Shown: positions 1 to 8,201 of the stretch, piece by piece
Numbering within the stretch: position 1 is the stretch's first letter
Layout of the letters: every line of letters starts with the position of its first letter
The notes under the pieces: generated by a model
Told to the model about the DNA's origin: nothing
Databases searched by the model: none
Seen by the model: the letters and a program-made list of their open reading frames with translations, nothing else
Assembly: GCA_023435725.1 (NCBI GenBank)
Contig: JAEYRD010000143.1
Span: forward strand, 1-36,955
Reading direction: 5' to 3'
Source: Pseudomonadota bacterium
GTDB taxonomy: Bacteria; Pseudomonadota; Alphaproteobacteria; Rhizobiales; Xanthobacteraceae
DNA: 36,955 bases
Translations under genes and position numbers: made by a program

Positions 1-576
1 GATGTGGCCCAACCCACCCGCTCCGATAACGACGCAGGATTCGCCCGGCAGAAGGTGACGCGTGGCCTTCTTGATTGCGCGATAGGCCGTAAGGCCCGCA
101 TCCGCGTAGGGCGCCACATCCTTTGGCGCAAGCGTCCGCGGCAGCGGCACGATATTGCGTTCCGAGGTGCAAAGGAATTCTGCGTAGCCGCCGTTGCAAT
201 CGAGCCCCGGAAAAGTGCCGGGACCGTGCATGTCGAAGCCACGGCGACAGGCGAGACACGTGCCGCCCGTGATCTTCGGATGAACGATGACCGGGTCGCC
301 TTTCTTCACGCCCTCGACTTCCTTGCCAACCTCTTCGATCCAGCCTGCATTTTCGTGTCCCATGATGATGGGCAGCAGTTTGTCGCCGGTCGGATCCATA
401 TGCGGCTTCCAGACGCCTTCGATGATATGAAGATCGGTCCTGCATACGCCTGCGCCGCCGATACGGACGATGACGTCCGTCGATTTGGTCAGCTTGGGGT
501 CCGGCACTTTTTCCTCGCTGACCCAATGGTCGTTGGACAGCTTTTCGTCATACGCTCTCAATACTTGGGCTTTCAT
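1..576 (-). CDS. Zinc-dependent alcohol dehydrogenase, MDR family (N-terminal part, runs off left edge)
   Basis: The first 192 codons are visible; the gene continues beyond base 1. The reading starts MKAQVLRAYDEKL and is a medium-chain dehydrogenase/reductase GroES-like domain: GVCRTDLH carries the catalytic-zinc cysteine, GHENAG the His-Glu pair, and GAGGLGH, just before the edge, is the nucleotide-binding glycine motif. The usual four-Cys structural zinc lobe is reduced: CLAC is present but the third cysteine is not at its normal place. The start ATG (576-574) is preceded by a clear GGAGG, which decides it. It probably oxidises an alcohol with NAD(P) in the cytoplasm; the substrate cannot be told. 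A sigma-54 promoter lies about 55 bp upstream, so expression is likely activator-dependent. Family call is secure, substrate unknown. Confidence 0.9.
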   Translation of the reverse strand, partial: MKAQVLRAYDEKLSNDHWVSEEKVPDPKLTKSTDVIVRIGGAGVCRTDLHIIEGVWKPHMDPTGDKLLPIIMGHENAGWIEEVGKEVEGVKKGDPVIVHPKITGGTCLACRRGFDMHGPGTFPGLDCNGGYAEFLCTSERNIVPLPRTLAPKDVAPYADAGLTAYRAIKKATRHLLPGESCVVIGAGGLGHI

Positions 577-629
577 GTTGTCCTCCGTCTGCCCAGCGAA
601 CTTCGCGCTCGCCATCGCCGAGGCGGCTC

Positions 630-646
630 AGCATTTTCCGTGCCAG
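630..646 (-). promoter_or_regulatory. Sigma-54 (RpoN) promoter for the alcohol dehydrogenase
   Basis: On the minus strand 646 to 630 reads CTGGCACGGAAAATGCT. It matches the RpoN consensus YTGGCACG-N4-TTGCW except for A in place of the first T of TTGC. The GG (644-643) and GC (632-631) dinucleotides have the required 10-base spacing. The expected transcription start near 619 leaves a leader of about 43 nt before the GGAGG and ATG at 576. A palindrome GTCTG-C-CAGAC lies at 909-919, about 270 bp upstream, and could be an activator site, though that is speculative. No enhancer-binding activator gene is in the window. Confidence 0.72.
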
Positions 647-659
647 CGAATCAGTTATT

Positions 660-1026
660 GCAGCGCAAACGACCGTTCCAACCGTCAGCGGCCGCGTGTC
701 GATGTAACAGCCGAAGAACGCCCGCGCGCGAGCGGTTGGGCGCAACCGTCGCGAGGCGCTGGCCAGGGCCGGCGTCACCGCTGGCGGCGTCGGCGAGCCG
801 CCTGCTCGAGGGTCGGCGAGCCGAGCTCCACTTCAGTAGCACCGGCAGCCGTGCCGCCAAGTATTCGGGAAAGCGGGTGGATAGCGCGTCGTAAACGGAT
901 AGCCGCGCGTCTGGCAGACATAACGCGAGATCCACTTGATCGCGCGGCGTTCGCGCGCCACGACATGCTCGTCGATCACGCGCCGGACCAAGACGTCAGC
1001 GAAGCGATCCCTGCCACTTCTCGAAG
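660..1026. other. Non-coding stretch upstream of the alcohol dehydrogenase; no supported gene
   Basis: This 367-bp gap lies between the aspartate kinase stop and the sigma-54 promoter. Several overlapping open frames exist, as expected at high GC. The minus-strand stretch around 830-990 (with IKWISRY) looks mildly protein-like, but has no start, ribosome site or recognisable family. It could be a gene remnant or the upstream activating region of the sigma-54 promoter. Confidence 0.4.
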
Positions 1027-2229
1027 CTATGCTTGTTGAACAAGCGAATGCAACGCCTGAACCGCGGCCTGGCGGCTCTCTACGGGGACGAACAGACTGA
1101 CCGAATGCGGCGACAACACGTAACTGTCGGGGACGATGCCGTGATGTCCAAGAACCTGCAACGCCCTGAACGGCAACTCCGACGAGACGCCGCCGAAGCA
1201 GGTGAGACTCACCGTGCTCGAGGCCTCGCGCTGCTTCCGCAGATCCATGGCGTGCTCCAGCGTGCGCAACAGAGCGTCCAGCCACTCCGTATCACAGGCC
1301 ACGGTCATGCTGGTTTTTCCCGTCGTGAATTGTGATGCGAGGAGTTGCGGCCAGGACAGGCTGTTTTGCTTGAGATGCTGCGCGAATTTCTCGAAACCGT
1401 GATTGAGATCAGTGGAATCGATTTCCACGTACTCAACGCGGGCCATCGAGTTGACGGCCAGAACCCTTCCATTTTCCATGCCCGCAACCTCCTTCAGCAC
1501 CTGCGTGCCGTATTCAACGCTGCCCCACTGCTTGAGTACCAGAGGTACATCCTGACTCTGCGCGAGTTCCACGCTACGAAAATGCAGGATCTTTGCGCCC
1601 CAGAAGCACATTTCGGACAGCGATGCGAAGTCCACTCGGCGCAGGGGCTTTGCATCCGGCACGATACGCGGATCGGCCGAACAGATGCCGTCGACCTCCT
1701 TGATGATTTCACACCGCTCGGCTTTCAGCGCCGCGGCCATCGCGACGGCTGTGGTATCGCTGCCACCGCGGCCAAGCGTGGTGATTTCCCTGGTCGCCGG
1801 GTTCACGCCCTGAAATCCAGCCAGCACCACGACGCGCCCACGATCGAGTTCTTCGCGCACCCGAATGGGCCGCACATCCAGAATGCGTGCGGAGGAATGG
1901 GAGTCGTCGGTCATCACGCCGGCCTGGCTGCCGGTGAAACTGATTGCGGGAACGCCGAGATCGGCAAGCGCCATGCTCATCAGGGACATGCTGATGCGCT
2001 CACCGGTCGTTAGCAGCATGTCGAGTTCGCGGCGATTGGGAGCCGGGCTTACCTGATAAGCCATCTGGATCAATTGGTCGGTGGTCGTGCCCATGGCGGA
2101 GACGATCGCCACGACACGATGCCCCTGGTCATGCAGGTCGGCGAGACTGCGCGCAACCGCGCGGATTTTCGCCGGCGTTTCGAGACAGACACCGCCATAT
2201 TTCTGCACGATGACCGGATGGTTGCTCAT
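1027..2229 (-). CDS. Aspartate kinase (LysC-type paralogue)
   Basis: This 400-aa protein has the full aspartokinase layout. VQKYGG at the N-terminus is the phosphate-binding K-[FY]-G-G motif. LLTTGERISMSL and TTLGRGGSDTTAVAMA are the aspartate and ATP site motifs, and EVDGICSADPR precedes the C-terminal regulatory part (residues ~250-400), which fits tandem ACT domains. It phosphorylates L-aspartate, the first step to Lys, Thr and Met. The start is set by GGAGG four bases upstream of ATG. It follows nagA by only 40 bp on the same strand, so the two are probably co-transcribed, an unexpected partnership. The KYGGVCL start differs from the canonical KFGGTSV, so this may be a paralogue rather than the housekeeping enzyme. 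Family is secure; physiological role is open. Confidence 0.9.
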   Translation of the reverse strand: MSNHPVIVQKYGGVCLETPAKIRAVARSLADLHDQGHRVVAIVSAMGTTTDQLIQMAYQVSPAPNRRELDMLLTTGERISMSLMSMALADLGVPAISFTGSQAGVMTDDSHSSARILDVRPIRVREELDRGRVVVLAGFQGVNPATREITTLGRGGSDTTAVAMAAALKAERCEIIKEVDGICSADPRIVPDAKPLRRVDFASLSEMCFWGAKILHFRSVELAQSQDVPLVLKQWGSVEYGTQVLKEVAGMENGRVLAVNSMARVEYVEIDSTDLNHGFEKFAQHLKQNSLSWPQLLASQFTTGKTSMTVACDTEWLDALLRTLEHAMDLRKQREASSTVSLTCFGGVSSELPFRALQVLGHHGIVPDSYVLSPHSVSLFVPVESRQAAVQALHSLVQQA

Positions 2230-2269
2230 CTAACCTCCGTGAGAAGCCTCGCTCGCTTCCGGATCTGCG

Positions 2270-3427
2270 TCAGCCCATCGAAGCGACACCGCCTATCCAT
2301 GTGCCGACGACTTCGAAGTTCGGACGGAAGGCGACGAGGTCCGCGCGGTATCCGGGCGCGATCCGCCCAAGCTCGGACTCCAGACCCAGAAACGCCGCGG
2401 GCGTCCGAGACGCCATCACGAGGGCATCGACTAGCGAGATTCCGGCCAGCGCAACAGCGTTGCGCACTGCCTCGATCATGGTGAGGTAAGCGCCCGCGAG
2501 TGTACCATCGGGACCAGTCAGGCGATTTTCGTGCAGGGTAATCTGCCGTCCCTGCAGCATGAATTGCCGGTCGTTCGTGCCCGCCAAAGGCATGGCATCG
2601 CTGACCAGCATCAATCGATCGCGTCCCTTGCAACGGAAGGCAACACGCAAACCAGTGGGGTCAACGTGGATACCGTCGCAGATGATCCCTGCGAACAGCC
2701 GGTCATCCCCCAGCGCGGCGCCCACCAGGCCCGGCTCCCGGGCGCTCAACTGCGACATGGCATTGAACAGATGGGTCACCCCCGAGACCCCGCGATCGAC
2801 CGCCTGCCCGATTTCGGACGCCGTGGCATCGCTGTGGCCGGCCGCGATACGCAATCCGGCGCTGATCAATTCATCGATCATGAACGCGGGCACGCATTCC
2901 GGAGCCAGGGTCACAACGGAGTGGCCGCAGTTCCCAAAACTCTTGATGACGGCGAGATCTCGGCCGTTGGGCACGCGTATCTCGGCTTCCGGATGGATGC
3001 CCTTGCGAGACTTGTTGAGGGCGGGACCTTCCAGATGAAAGCCGTGCACGCCGGGAATATTGAGGCACGCCTCGGCTGCTGCAGCCAGTCGCTCGATGAC
3101 CTCGCTGCGGTCGGTAATCAGGGTCGGCAGGCAGCCCGTGGTTCCCGCCTCGCGATGCGCGGCGACGATGCGCCGAACGCCAGCCTCGGTCGGCTCGTCG
3201 TTGAGAAGAACGCCCCCGCCTCCGTTCACCTGAGTATCGATGAATCCGGGTGCAAGGATTGCGTCCCGGGGGAGTTGGATCGACGCGCGCGACTCTGACT
3301 CTCCGAAGGTGATGCCCTCAATCCGGCCTTGCGAAATCCTGACCGACCCAGGCCCACACATGGCGGTGCCGTCAAAGATTTTCGGCGCAGCGATCGTGAG
3401 AGTGTCGGAAGAGGAGCTGGCGCCCAT
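2270..3427 (-). CDS. nagA: N-acetylglucosamine-6-phosphate deacetylase
   Basis: This 385-aa amidohydrolase converts GlcNAc-6-P to glucosamine-6-P and acetate in the cytoplasm. Diagnostic motifs appear in order: APGFIDTQVNGGGG (NagA has Q-x-N where other amidohydrolases have H-x-H), HLEGP with the metal-binding Glu, AGHSDA and THLFNAM with metal-binding histidines, and LVSDAM with the catalytic Asp. The C-terminal GRIAPGYRADLVAF segment is the usual closing beta-sandwich. It is transcribed away from the sugar kinase-murQ-deaminase unit, and its product is the deaminase substrate. The aspartate kinase follows directly. The first ATG gives an N-terminus of normal length. Confidence 0.95.
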   Translation of the reverse strand: MGASSSSDTLTIAAPKIFDGTAMCGPGSVRISQGRIEGITFGESESRASIQLPRDAILAPGFIDTQVNGGGGVLLNDEPTEAGVRRIVAAHREAGTTGCLPTLITDRSEVIERLAAAAEACLNIPGVHGFHLEGPALNKSRKGIHPEAEIRVPNGRDLAVIKSFGNCGHSVVTLAPECVPAFMIDELISAGLRIAAGHSDATASEIGQAVDRGVSGVTHLFNAMSQLSAREPGLVGAALGDDRLFAGIICDGIHVDPTGLRVAFRCKGRDRLMLVSDAMPLAGTNDRQFMLQGRQITLHENRLTGPDGTLAGAYLTMIEAVRNAVALAGISLVDALVMASRTPAAFLGLESELGRIAPGYRADLVAFRPNFEVVGTWIGGVASMG

Positions 3428-3540
3428 CAGGATTCATCCGAGAGTGGCAGTCACAGACCCGTGAGACGAGCGTCGCAATCTCAAATGGTCCCCATCTAGG
3501 CATTGGGGGACCCGGACCGAGACCCTGGCGTTAACATCCG
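3428..3540. promoter_or_regulatory. Divergent promoter region between nagA and the sugar kinase gene
   Basis: This 113-bp gap must hold promoters for both units. An inverted repeat with 7-bp arms GGTCCCC (3487-3493) and GGGGACC (3506-3512), separated by 12 bp, sits 29-54 bp ahead of the kinase start. It is a candidate operator or leader hairpin. No regulator gene lies nearby, and no known GntR/DasR or LacI box was recognised. Confidence 0.45.
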
Positions 3541-4509
3541 ATGGGAACAAAAGGTACCACGTATCTTGGCATTGATGGTGGTGGAACTCGCTGCCGCGCC
3601 CGGATTGAAGACGAAAACGGCAGGCTGCTCGGCGGAGCAAGCTCGGGACCTGCGACGACCCGCATTGGCGTCGAAAAGGCGTGGCGTTCCATCATGGAGG
3701 CGACGGAAGCCGCTGCCGCGCAGGCGGGTTTGGCGCGCGAGGATTTTTCGCGGATGCATGCCGGAATTGGCCTCGCCGGGCTTGGTCGGCGGGGCGCGGA
3801 AGCGGCGCTCAAGAACATCGCCCATCCCTTTGCATCCGCCATCTTCGTCAGCGACGGCATGGCTGCCTGTCTCGGCGCCCACAGCGGCGCGGACGGGGCG
3901 ATCGTGGTCGCCGGCACGGGCTCGGTTGGCGTCGGCCTGATCGACGGCCGCGAAATCCGGCTCGCCGGTTACGGCTTTCCCGTGTCGGACGAAGGCAGCG
4001 GCGCCGACATCGGCCTCCAGGTCGTTCGACTGGCGCTGCGGGCTGCGGATCGCCGCGGCGAGCTGACCCCGTTGCTTTCGGAGGTGCTGGGCGCATTCGA
4101 TCATGATCCTTATCAGGCGGTGGCCTGGTCTGAAGACGCCAGGGCCACCGACTACGCAGCGTTCGCGCCAATGGTGATGCGGCACGCCAATGAGGGCGAC
4201 CCGATCGGCCGTCGCATTGTCGAACGCGCCGCCGATGCCATTGGCGATCTGCTCGATCTGTTCCTGGCGAGAGGAATTGATCGGCTCGCGCTGGTGGGCG
4301 GGCTCGCGGATGCCATTACGCCCTGGCTGACGCCCGATCTGCGCGCCCGCCTGAGGCCTCCTGACGCCGACGCGGTGGCCGGCGCGTTGCTGGTGGCGCG
4401 AGGGCGGCTTGATCTGCCCAAGCCGGATCTGCCCGAGCCGGATTTGCCCAAGCTTGATTTGCCCGAGAGAGAGACCGACCATGAACAGGCTTCGAAGTCC
4501 CGCGGTTGA
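3541..4509 (+). CDS. nagK: BadF/BadG/BcrA/BcrD-family amino-sugar kinase (GlcNAc/MurNAc kinase type)
   Basis: This 322-aa protein belongs to the ASKHA fold family. LGIDGGGTRCRA (residues ~8-19) is the phosphate-1 loop, VVAGTGSVG the phosphate-2 loop, and VSDEGSGADIG a hallmark of the NagK/BadF group. It likely phosphorylates GlcNAc and, given murQ immediately downstream, perhaps MurNAc, as the related clostridial MurK does; the dual substrate is inferred. The C-terminus is odd: after VARGRL come four repeats of a five-residue unit (DLPKP, DLPEP, DLPKL, DLPER), outside the fold, encoded by 15-bp tandem repeats. The last 29 bases overlap the start of murQ, suggesting translational coupling. Confidence 0.85.
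   Translation: MGTKGTTYLGIDGGGTRCRARIEDENGRLLGGASSGPATTRIGVEKAWRSIMEATEAAAAQAGLAREDFSRMHAGIGLAGLGRRGAEAALKNIAHPFASAIFVSDGMAACLGAHSGADGAIVVAGTGSVGVGLIDGREIRLAGYGFPVSDEGSGADIGLQVVRLALRAADRRGELTPLLSEVLGAFDHDPYQAVAWSEDARATDYAAFAPMVMRHANEGDPIGRRIVERAADAIGDLLDLFLARGIDRLALVGGLADAITPWLTPDLRARLRPPDADAVAGALLVARGRLDLPKPDLPEPDLPKLDLPERETDHEQASKSRG
4411..4470 (+). repeat. Four 15-bp tandem repeats at the 3' end of the kinase gene
   Basis: Units 4411-4425, 4426-4440, 4441-4455 and 4456-4470 are variants of GATCTGCCCAAGCCG. Units 1 and 2 differ by one base; units 3 and 4 are more diverged. They keep the reading frame, so copy number changes would lengthen or shorten the kinase tail by five residues. The array ends 10 bp before the murQ ATG and so also forms its translation-initiation upstream region. 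Confidence 0.9.
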
Positions 4510-5485
4510 GGGCGAATGGATCAACCAGATGGCCACCGAAGACGTCGATCCCCGCTTTGCCGATCTTGATGCGTGGTCGCTGACCTCAGCGATGGAAGCG
4601 ATGTGGGAGAGCCAGCTTGCGGCAGTCGCGGCGATCGGCCATGCCCTTCCAGCGATCACTGCGGCGACCGAAGCGGCCAAGGCGGAGCTGGGCGATCGCG
4701 GACGCATCGTGTATGTCGGTGCCGGCACCTCGGGCCGCGTGGCAGTCCAGGACGGCGCCGAGCTGACACCGACCTTCGCCTGGCCCAAAGAGCGCGTCCG
4801 CTTTATCGTCGCCGGTGGAGACAGCGCGTTCGTCACCAGCATCGAGGGCGCGGAGGACGATATCGACGATGCGGTCGCGCAGATCAATGCGGCGCGGCTC
4901 ACGCCGCAGGACGTGGTGATCGCCGTTGCCGCCAGCGGGACAACGCCATTCACCGTCGCGGCGCTGCAGCACGCCGGCTCCTTCGGTGCCGTGACGATCG
5001 GTGTCGCGAACAATCCCGGCACCGCACTCTTGGCTTCGGCAAAGTTTCCGATCCTGATCGAGACCGGCCGCGAGCTGATCGCCGGGTCGACGCGGATGAA
5101 GGCGGGTACCGCGCAGAAGGTCGTGCTCAACCTGATCTCCACAGGGATCATGCTGCGCCTTGGCCGGGTGTATCGCGGCATGATGGTGAACATGCCGCCG
5201 ACCAATGCCAAGCTGAAGCGGCGTGCAGAGGCCATGGTGGCGCAAATCGCGCACTGTGATCCCTCGCACGCGGCCCGCTCGCTCGAGCAGGCCGAGGGAG
5301 ACATCAAGACGGCAGCCCTTCTGGCATTGGGCGTCGACAGGATTGATGCCGAGACCGTTTTGAAAAATTGTGACGGCAACCTTCGGCGCGTGTTTGCCGA
5401 GCTCGCCAAGAATCGTGAATTGCATCGCGAACGGCACCCAAAGGGAACGGCCGCGCACAATCGAGGCGGAGCGGTCGGGCCGTGA
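4481..5485 (+). CDS. murQ: N-acetylmuramic acid 6-phosphate etherase
   Basis: This 334-aa SIS-domain protein cleaves the lactyl ether of MurNAc-6-P to give GlcNAc-6-P and D-lactate. GAGTSGRVAVQDGAEL contains the sugar-phosphate loop and the Glu in the position of the catalytic acid. ASGTTPFT and the family signature AGSTRMKAGTAQK follow, and the end carries the short helical domain (DAETVLKNCDGNLRRV). ATG at 4481 is chosen because homology begins there and GAGAGAG precedes it. The frame is open further upstream, but that part only reads through the kinase repeats. The stop overlaps the next start as GTGA. Confidence 0.95.
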   Translation: MNRLRSPAVEGEWINQMATEDVDPRFADLDAWSLTSAMEAMWESQLAAVAAIGHALPAITAATEAAKAELGDRGRIVYVGAGTSGRVAVQDGAELTPTFAWPKERVRFIVAGGDSAFVTSIEGAEDDIDDAVAQINAARLTPQDVVIAVAASGTTPFTVAALQHAGSFGAVTIGVANNPGTALLASAKFPILIETGRELIAGSTRMKAGTAQKVVLNLISTGIMLRLGRVYRGMMVNMPPTNAKLKRRAEAMVAQIAHCDPSHAARSLEQAEGDIKTAALLALGVDRIDAETVLKNCDGNLRRVFAELAKNRELHRERHPKGTAAHNRGGAVGP

Positions 5486-6495
5486 CGACATCCGCGATGG
5501 CGAGTGAGATCGGGGAGAGCGCGGATGTCGTCGCCAACATTGTTCGCAATCGCCCCGCCACGCGCGACATCGCACAGCGAATTGGGATTGGCTCCGTCCC
5601 CCTGTGCGTCGTGTGCGGCCGGGGAAGCTCCGGGCATGCCGGAGTTTTCTTGAGATACCTCGTCGAGACGCGGCTTCGCCTGCCCGTCTCAGCCAGTGCT
5701 CCGTCAGTGATCACGGCATTTCGTACGCCCTTGATGCTGCGCCATGCGCTGTTCATCGTGATCTCGCAATCCGGGCGCAGCCCGGATCTCGTCGCCGCGA
5801 CCAGGTCGGCCCGCGCTGCGGGCGCCCGCACTGTCGCCATCGTCAATGCGACGTCGTCGCCGGTGGCTGACGAAGCGGAGTTCGTCGTTCCAATCGAAGC
5901 CGGCGAAGAGCACTCCGTAGCGGCGACCAAGACCGTGATCGGCTCAATGGCCGCGAGCGCCGGACTTGTCGCCGAGCTGGCGGACGATCATGCGCTGCGG
6001 TCGGCGCTCGACAGGCTGCCTGAGCGCCTTACCCACGCGCTGGCGCTCGACTGGTCCGGGATTTCCGGCGACCTCGTCAAGGCATCAGCCGTGTTCGTGG
6101 CGGCTCGCGGCCTGGGCCTGGGATCGGCGCGGGAAGTCGCGCTCAAATTTTCGGAAATCCTGCGCCTGCCTTCCATCGGTCTGAGCTCGGCCGAGCTGCA
6201 GCACGGGCCGCGGGCCGCGTTATCATCGCGCACACCGGTTGTCATGATGCGCCTCATGGATGAAACGGCGGCTACGGTGGACGCGCTGGCAGAAGAATTG
6301 CTCGAGCAAGGGATCACACTACATCTATGCGGCGGACCACATGGCTCGCTGCCCTGGCTGGCCGAGGATGACCCGGTCACCGATCCCATCACCATGCTCG
6401 TCCCAGCCTACCGGATGATCGAGCAGGCGGCGCGTGCCTGCGGATTTGACCCGGACCGCCCCCCTCGCCTGAGCAAGATCACCGAGACGTTTTGA
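5482..6495 (+). CDS. SIS-type glucosamine-6-phosphate deaminase (NagB-II, GlmS isomerase-like)
   Basis: This 337-aa protein has two SIS domains like the isomerase half of GlmS but no glutaminase domain. CGRGSSGHAG and ISQSGRSPDLVAA form the first sugar-phosphate site, and EEHSVAATKT follows. The second domain has ARGLGLGSAREVALKFSEI and SSAELQHGPRA. In amino-sugar operons this architecture converts glucosamine-6-P to fructose-6-P and ammonia. GTG at 5482 overlaps the murQ TGA by four bases, pointing to coupled translation; an ATG 15 bases downstream is an alternative. With nagA it completes the route into glycolysis. A GlmS-like amino-transferring role is unlikely without a glutaminase. Confidence 0.88.
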   Translation: MTTSAMASEIGESADVVANIVRNRPATRDIAQRIGIGSVPLCVVCGRGSSGHAGVFLRYLVETRLRLPVSASAPSVITAFRTPLMLRHALFIVISQSGRSPDLVAATRSARAAGARTVAIVNATSSPVADEAEFVVPIEAGEEHSVAATKTVIGSMAASAGLVAELADDHALRSALDRLPERLTHALALDWSGISGDLVKASAVFVAARGLGLGSAREVALKFSEILRLPSIGLSSAELQHGPRAALSSRTPVVMMRLMDETAATVDALAEELLEQGITLHLCGGPHGSLPWLAEDDPVTDPITMLVPAYRMIEQAARACGFDPDRPPRLSKITETF

Positions 6496-6728
6496 CAGCT
6501 GACCAATTGCTGGCTAGCGATCGACAGCTGGAGCACCGCCGCGCCAGCTTCGCACCAGCTTCGCACCAGAAACTACCTTAACGGGACGCTACGGCCGCGC
6601 TCGGCGCGCCCCCGCAAGCACAGCTGAACGCGAATGGACGGAACGAGAAGGCAAGTGCGACGGACGCCTCCTTCGCGTGACTGAGAATCGGCTGGGAATT
6701 TAACATTGTCTCCTCTTCTGGTCAGCTA
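6496..6728. other. Intergenic gap with a short tandem repeat
   Basis: No gene is supported here. Two adjacent copies of CCAGCTTCGCA occur at 6544-6554 and 6555-6565, followed by a partial third. No clear terminator for the amino-sugar operon was seen. Confidence 0.5.
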
Positions 6729-8201
6729 ATGAACCGCCAAGAGCGCAGGGCCGCGGCCAAACAATCCCAAAAGGTCGCGCCGCAAAATCTGGAGGCGGCG
6801 AAACAAAGTCTGGAGGCCGCGAAACAGGGCAAATTGCTGTTTGATCTCGGCCGGTATGCCGAAGCCCTGGAATGCTTCAACGCATTCGACAGGCTCAATC
6901 CAAATATCGCAGCTCTGTATCAGACGCGCGGCCTTTGCCTCCAACGGTTGGGCCGGTTCGAGGAAGCGCAGGCCGATTTCGAGCGCTCCATTGCGCTGAA
7001 CCCTGGCGAGGCGGAGACGCACAAGAACCTTGGCACGCTTCATTCAAGACTTGGCCGGATGGAGCAAGCATTTGCGAGCATCGATCGCGCGCTCGAACTC
7101 CGTCCGAATTTTTCCGCAGCGCTCAACGAGAAGGCACGGGCGTTGTGGAGTCTGCGATTGCTGGATGAGGCTTTCGCGGCCCTACACAAATCGCTGGCGG
7201 TCGACCCGGGTAATGCGGACACGATCTGGAATCTCGCGCTGCTTCAGATGCTGACCGGAGACTTTGAGCGGGGCTGGTTGGGACGCGAGGCCCGCTGGAG
7301 AGCGCCGTCTCTCGGCCTGGTCGATCGCGGTTTTTCCCAGCCCCTTTGGCTCGGCGACCAGCCGATCGAAGGCAAGACCATATTGCTTCATGCTGACGAG
7401 GGACTGGGCGACTCAATTCAGTTTGCGCGCTATGTGCCCATGGTGGCTGCGCTCGGGGCTCAAGTCATCCTTGAGGTCCAGCCTCCGATCCAGCAGCTCC
7501 TGGCTGGGGTGTCCGGCGTTTCAACGTGTGTCGGCCGATCGTCTTCGACGTCGCTAGCGTTCGACCTACACTGTCCTCTTGGAAGCCTGCCGCTGGCGTT
7601 CGGGACACGGCCCGATACGATCCCGTTTGCGGAGGCCTATCTTCCCGCGCCCCCGGCGGCACGCGTGAAAGCGTGGGAAGACCGGCTTGGCCCCCGCAAT
7701 CGCTTCCGCGTCGGTCTTGTCTGGTCGGGGAATCCGGATCACAATAACGATCACAATCGATCGATGGCCCTGCGCACGCTTGCGCCTCTCCTGGACTGCG
7801 ACGTCCAGTTCGTCAGCCTGCAAAAAGGCGTCCGGGATCAGGACCGGGCCTTCCTCGGCGAACGTCCCGATATTGTCGACCTGACAGAACATCTCACGGA
7901 TTTCAGCGAAACAGCGGCGCTGGTTTTCTGTCTCGATCTGGTGATCTCGGTCGACACCAGCGTCGTTCACCTCGCCGGCGCGCTGGGCGCTCCGGTCTGG
8001 ACGATGTTGCCCTTCAACCCGGATTGGCGCTGGCTGCTCAACCGCAACGACAGCCCTTGGTATCGGTCCATGAGGCTGTTCAGACAACCAGAGAGAGGCG
8101 ACTGGGCCAGCGTCGTGGACTGCCTTCGCCTCGAACTGGAAGGCTTGGTTTCCGCATGGCGGCCAGGGCAAGAGCAGTCTTCGTTTCTGCCCGCCGAGTA
8201 A
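6729..8201 (+). CDS. TPR-repeat protein with C-terminal glycosyltransferase (ADP-heptose transferase-like) domain
   Basis: This 490-aa protein has about five tetratricopeptide repeats from residue ~30 to 190 (for example GKLLFDLGRYAEALECF, LGRFEEAQADFERSIALNP). The region from ~220 to 480 resembles the GT9/GT-B half seen in TPR-glycosyltransferase fusions: ILLHADEGLGDSIQFARYVP, RVGLVWSGNP, and VISVDTSVVHLAGALGAPVW near the nucleotide-sugar site. The extreme N-terminus has a short internal duplication (LEAAKQ repeated). No signal peptide or membrane segment is visible. It may glycosylate proteins or glycans, with TPRs as a partner platform. No strong ribosome site precedes the ATG. The acceptor is unknown and neighbours give no clue. 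Confidence 0.8.
   Translation: MNRQERRAAAKQSQKVAPQNLEAAKQSLEAAKQGKLLFDLGRYAEALECFNAFDRLNPNIAALYQTRGLCLQRLGRFEEAQADFERSIALNPGEAETHKNLGTLHSRLGRMEQAFASIDRALELRPNFSAALNEKARALWSLRLLDEAFAALHKSLAVDPGNADTIWNLALLQMLTGDFERGWLGREARWRAPSLGLVDRGFSQPLWLGDQPIEGKTILLHADEGLGDSIQFARYVPMVAALGAQVILEVQPPIQQLLAGVSGVSTCVGRSSSTSLAFDLHCPLGSLPLAFGTRPDTIPFAEAYLPAPPAARVKAWEDRLGPRNRFRVGLVWSGNPDHNNDHNRSMALRTLAPLLDCDVQFVSLQKGVRDQDRAFLGERPDIVDLTEHLTDFSETAALVFCLDLVISVDTSVVHLAGALGAPVWTMLPFNPDWRWLLNRNDSPWYRSMRLFRQPERGDWASVVDCLRLELEGLVSAWRPGQEQSSFLPAE

Noticed and set aside
3496..5637. Long minus-strand open frame (713 codons) antisense to the kinase and murQ genes
   Set aside because: It mirrors the codon pattern of well-recognised genes on the other strand, has no known domain, and is rich in Ser/Arg/Ala as expected of antisense frames at high GC.
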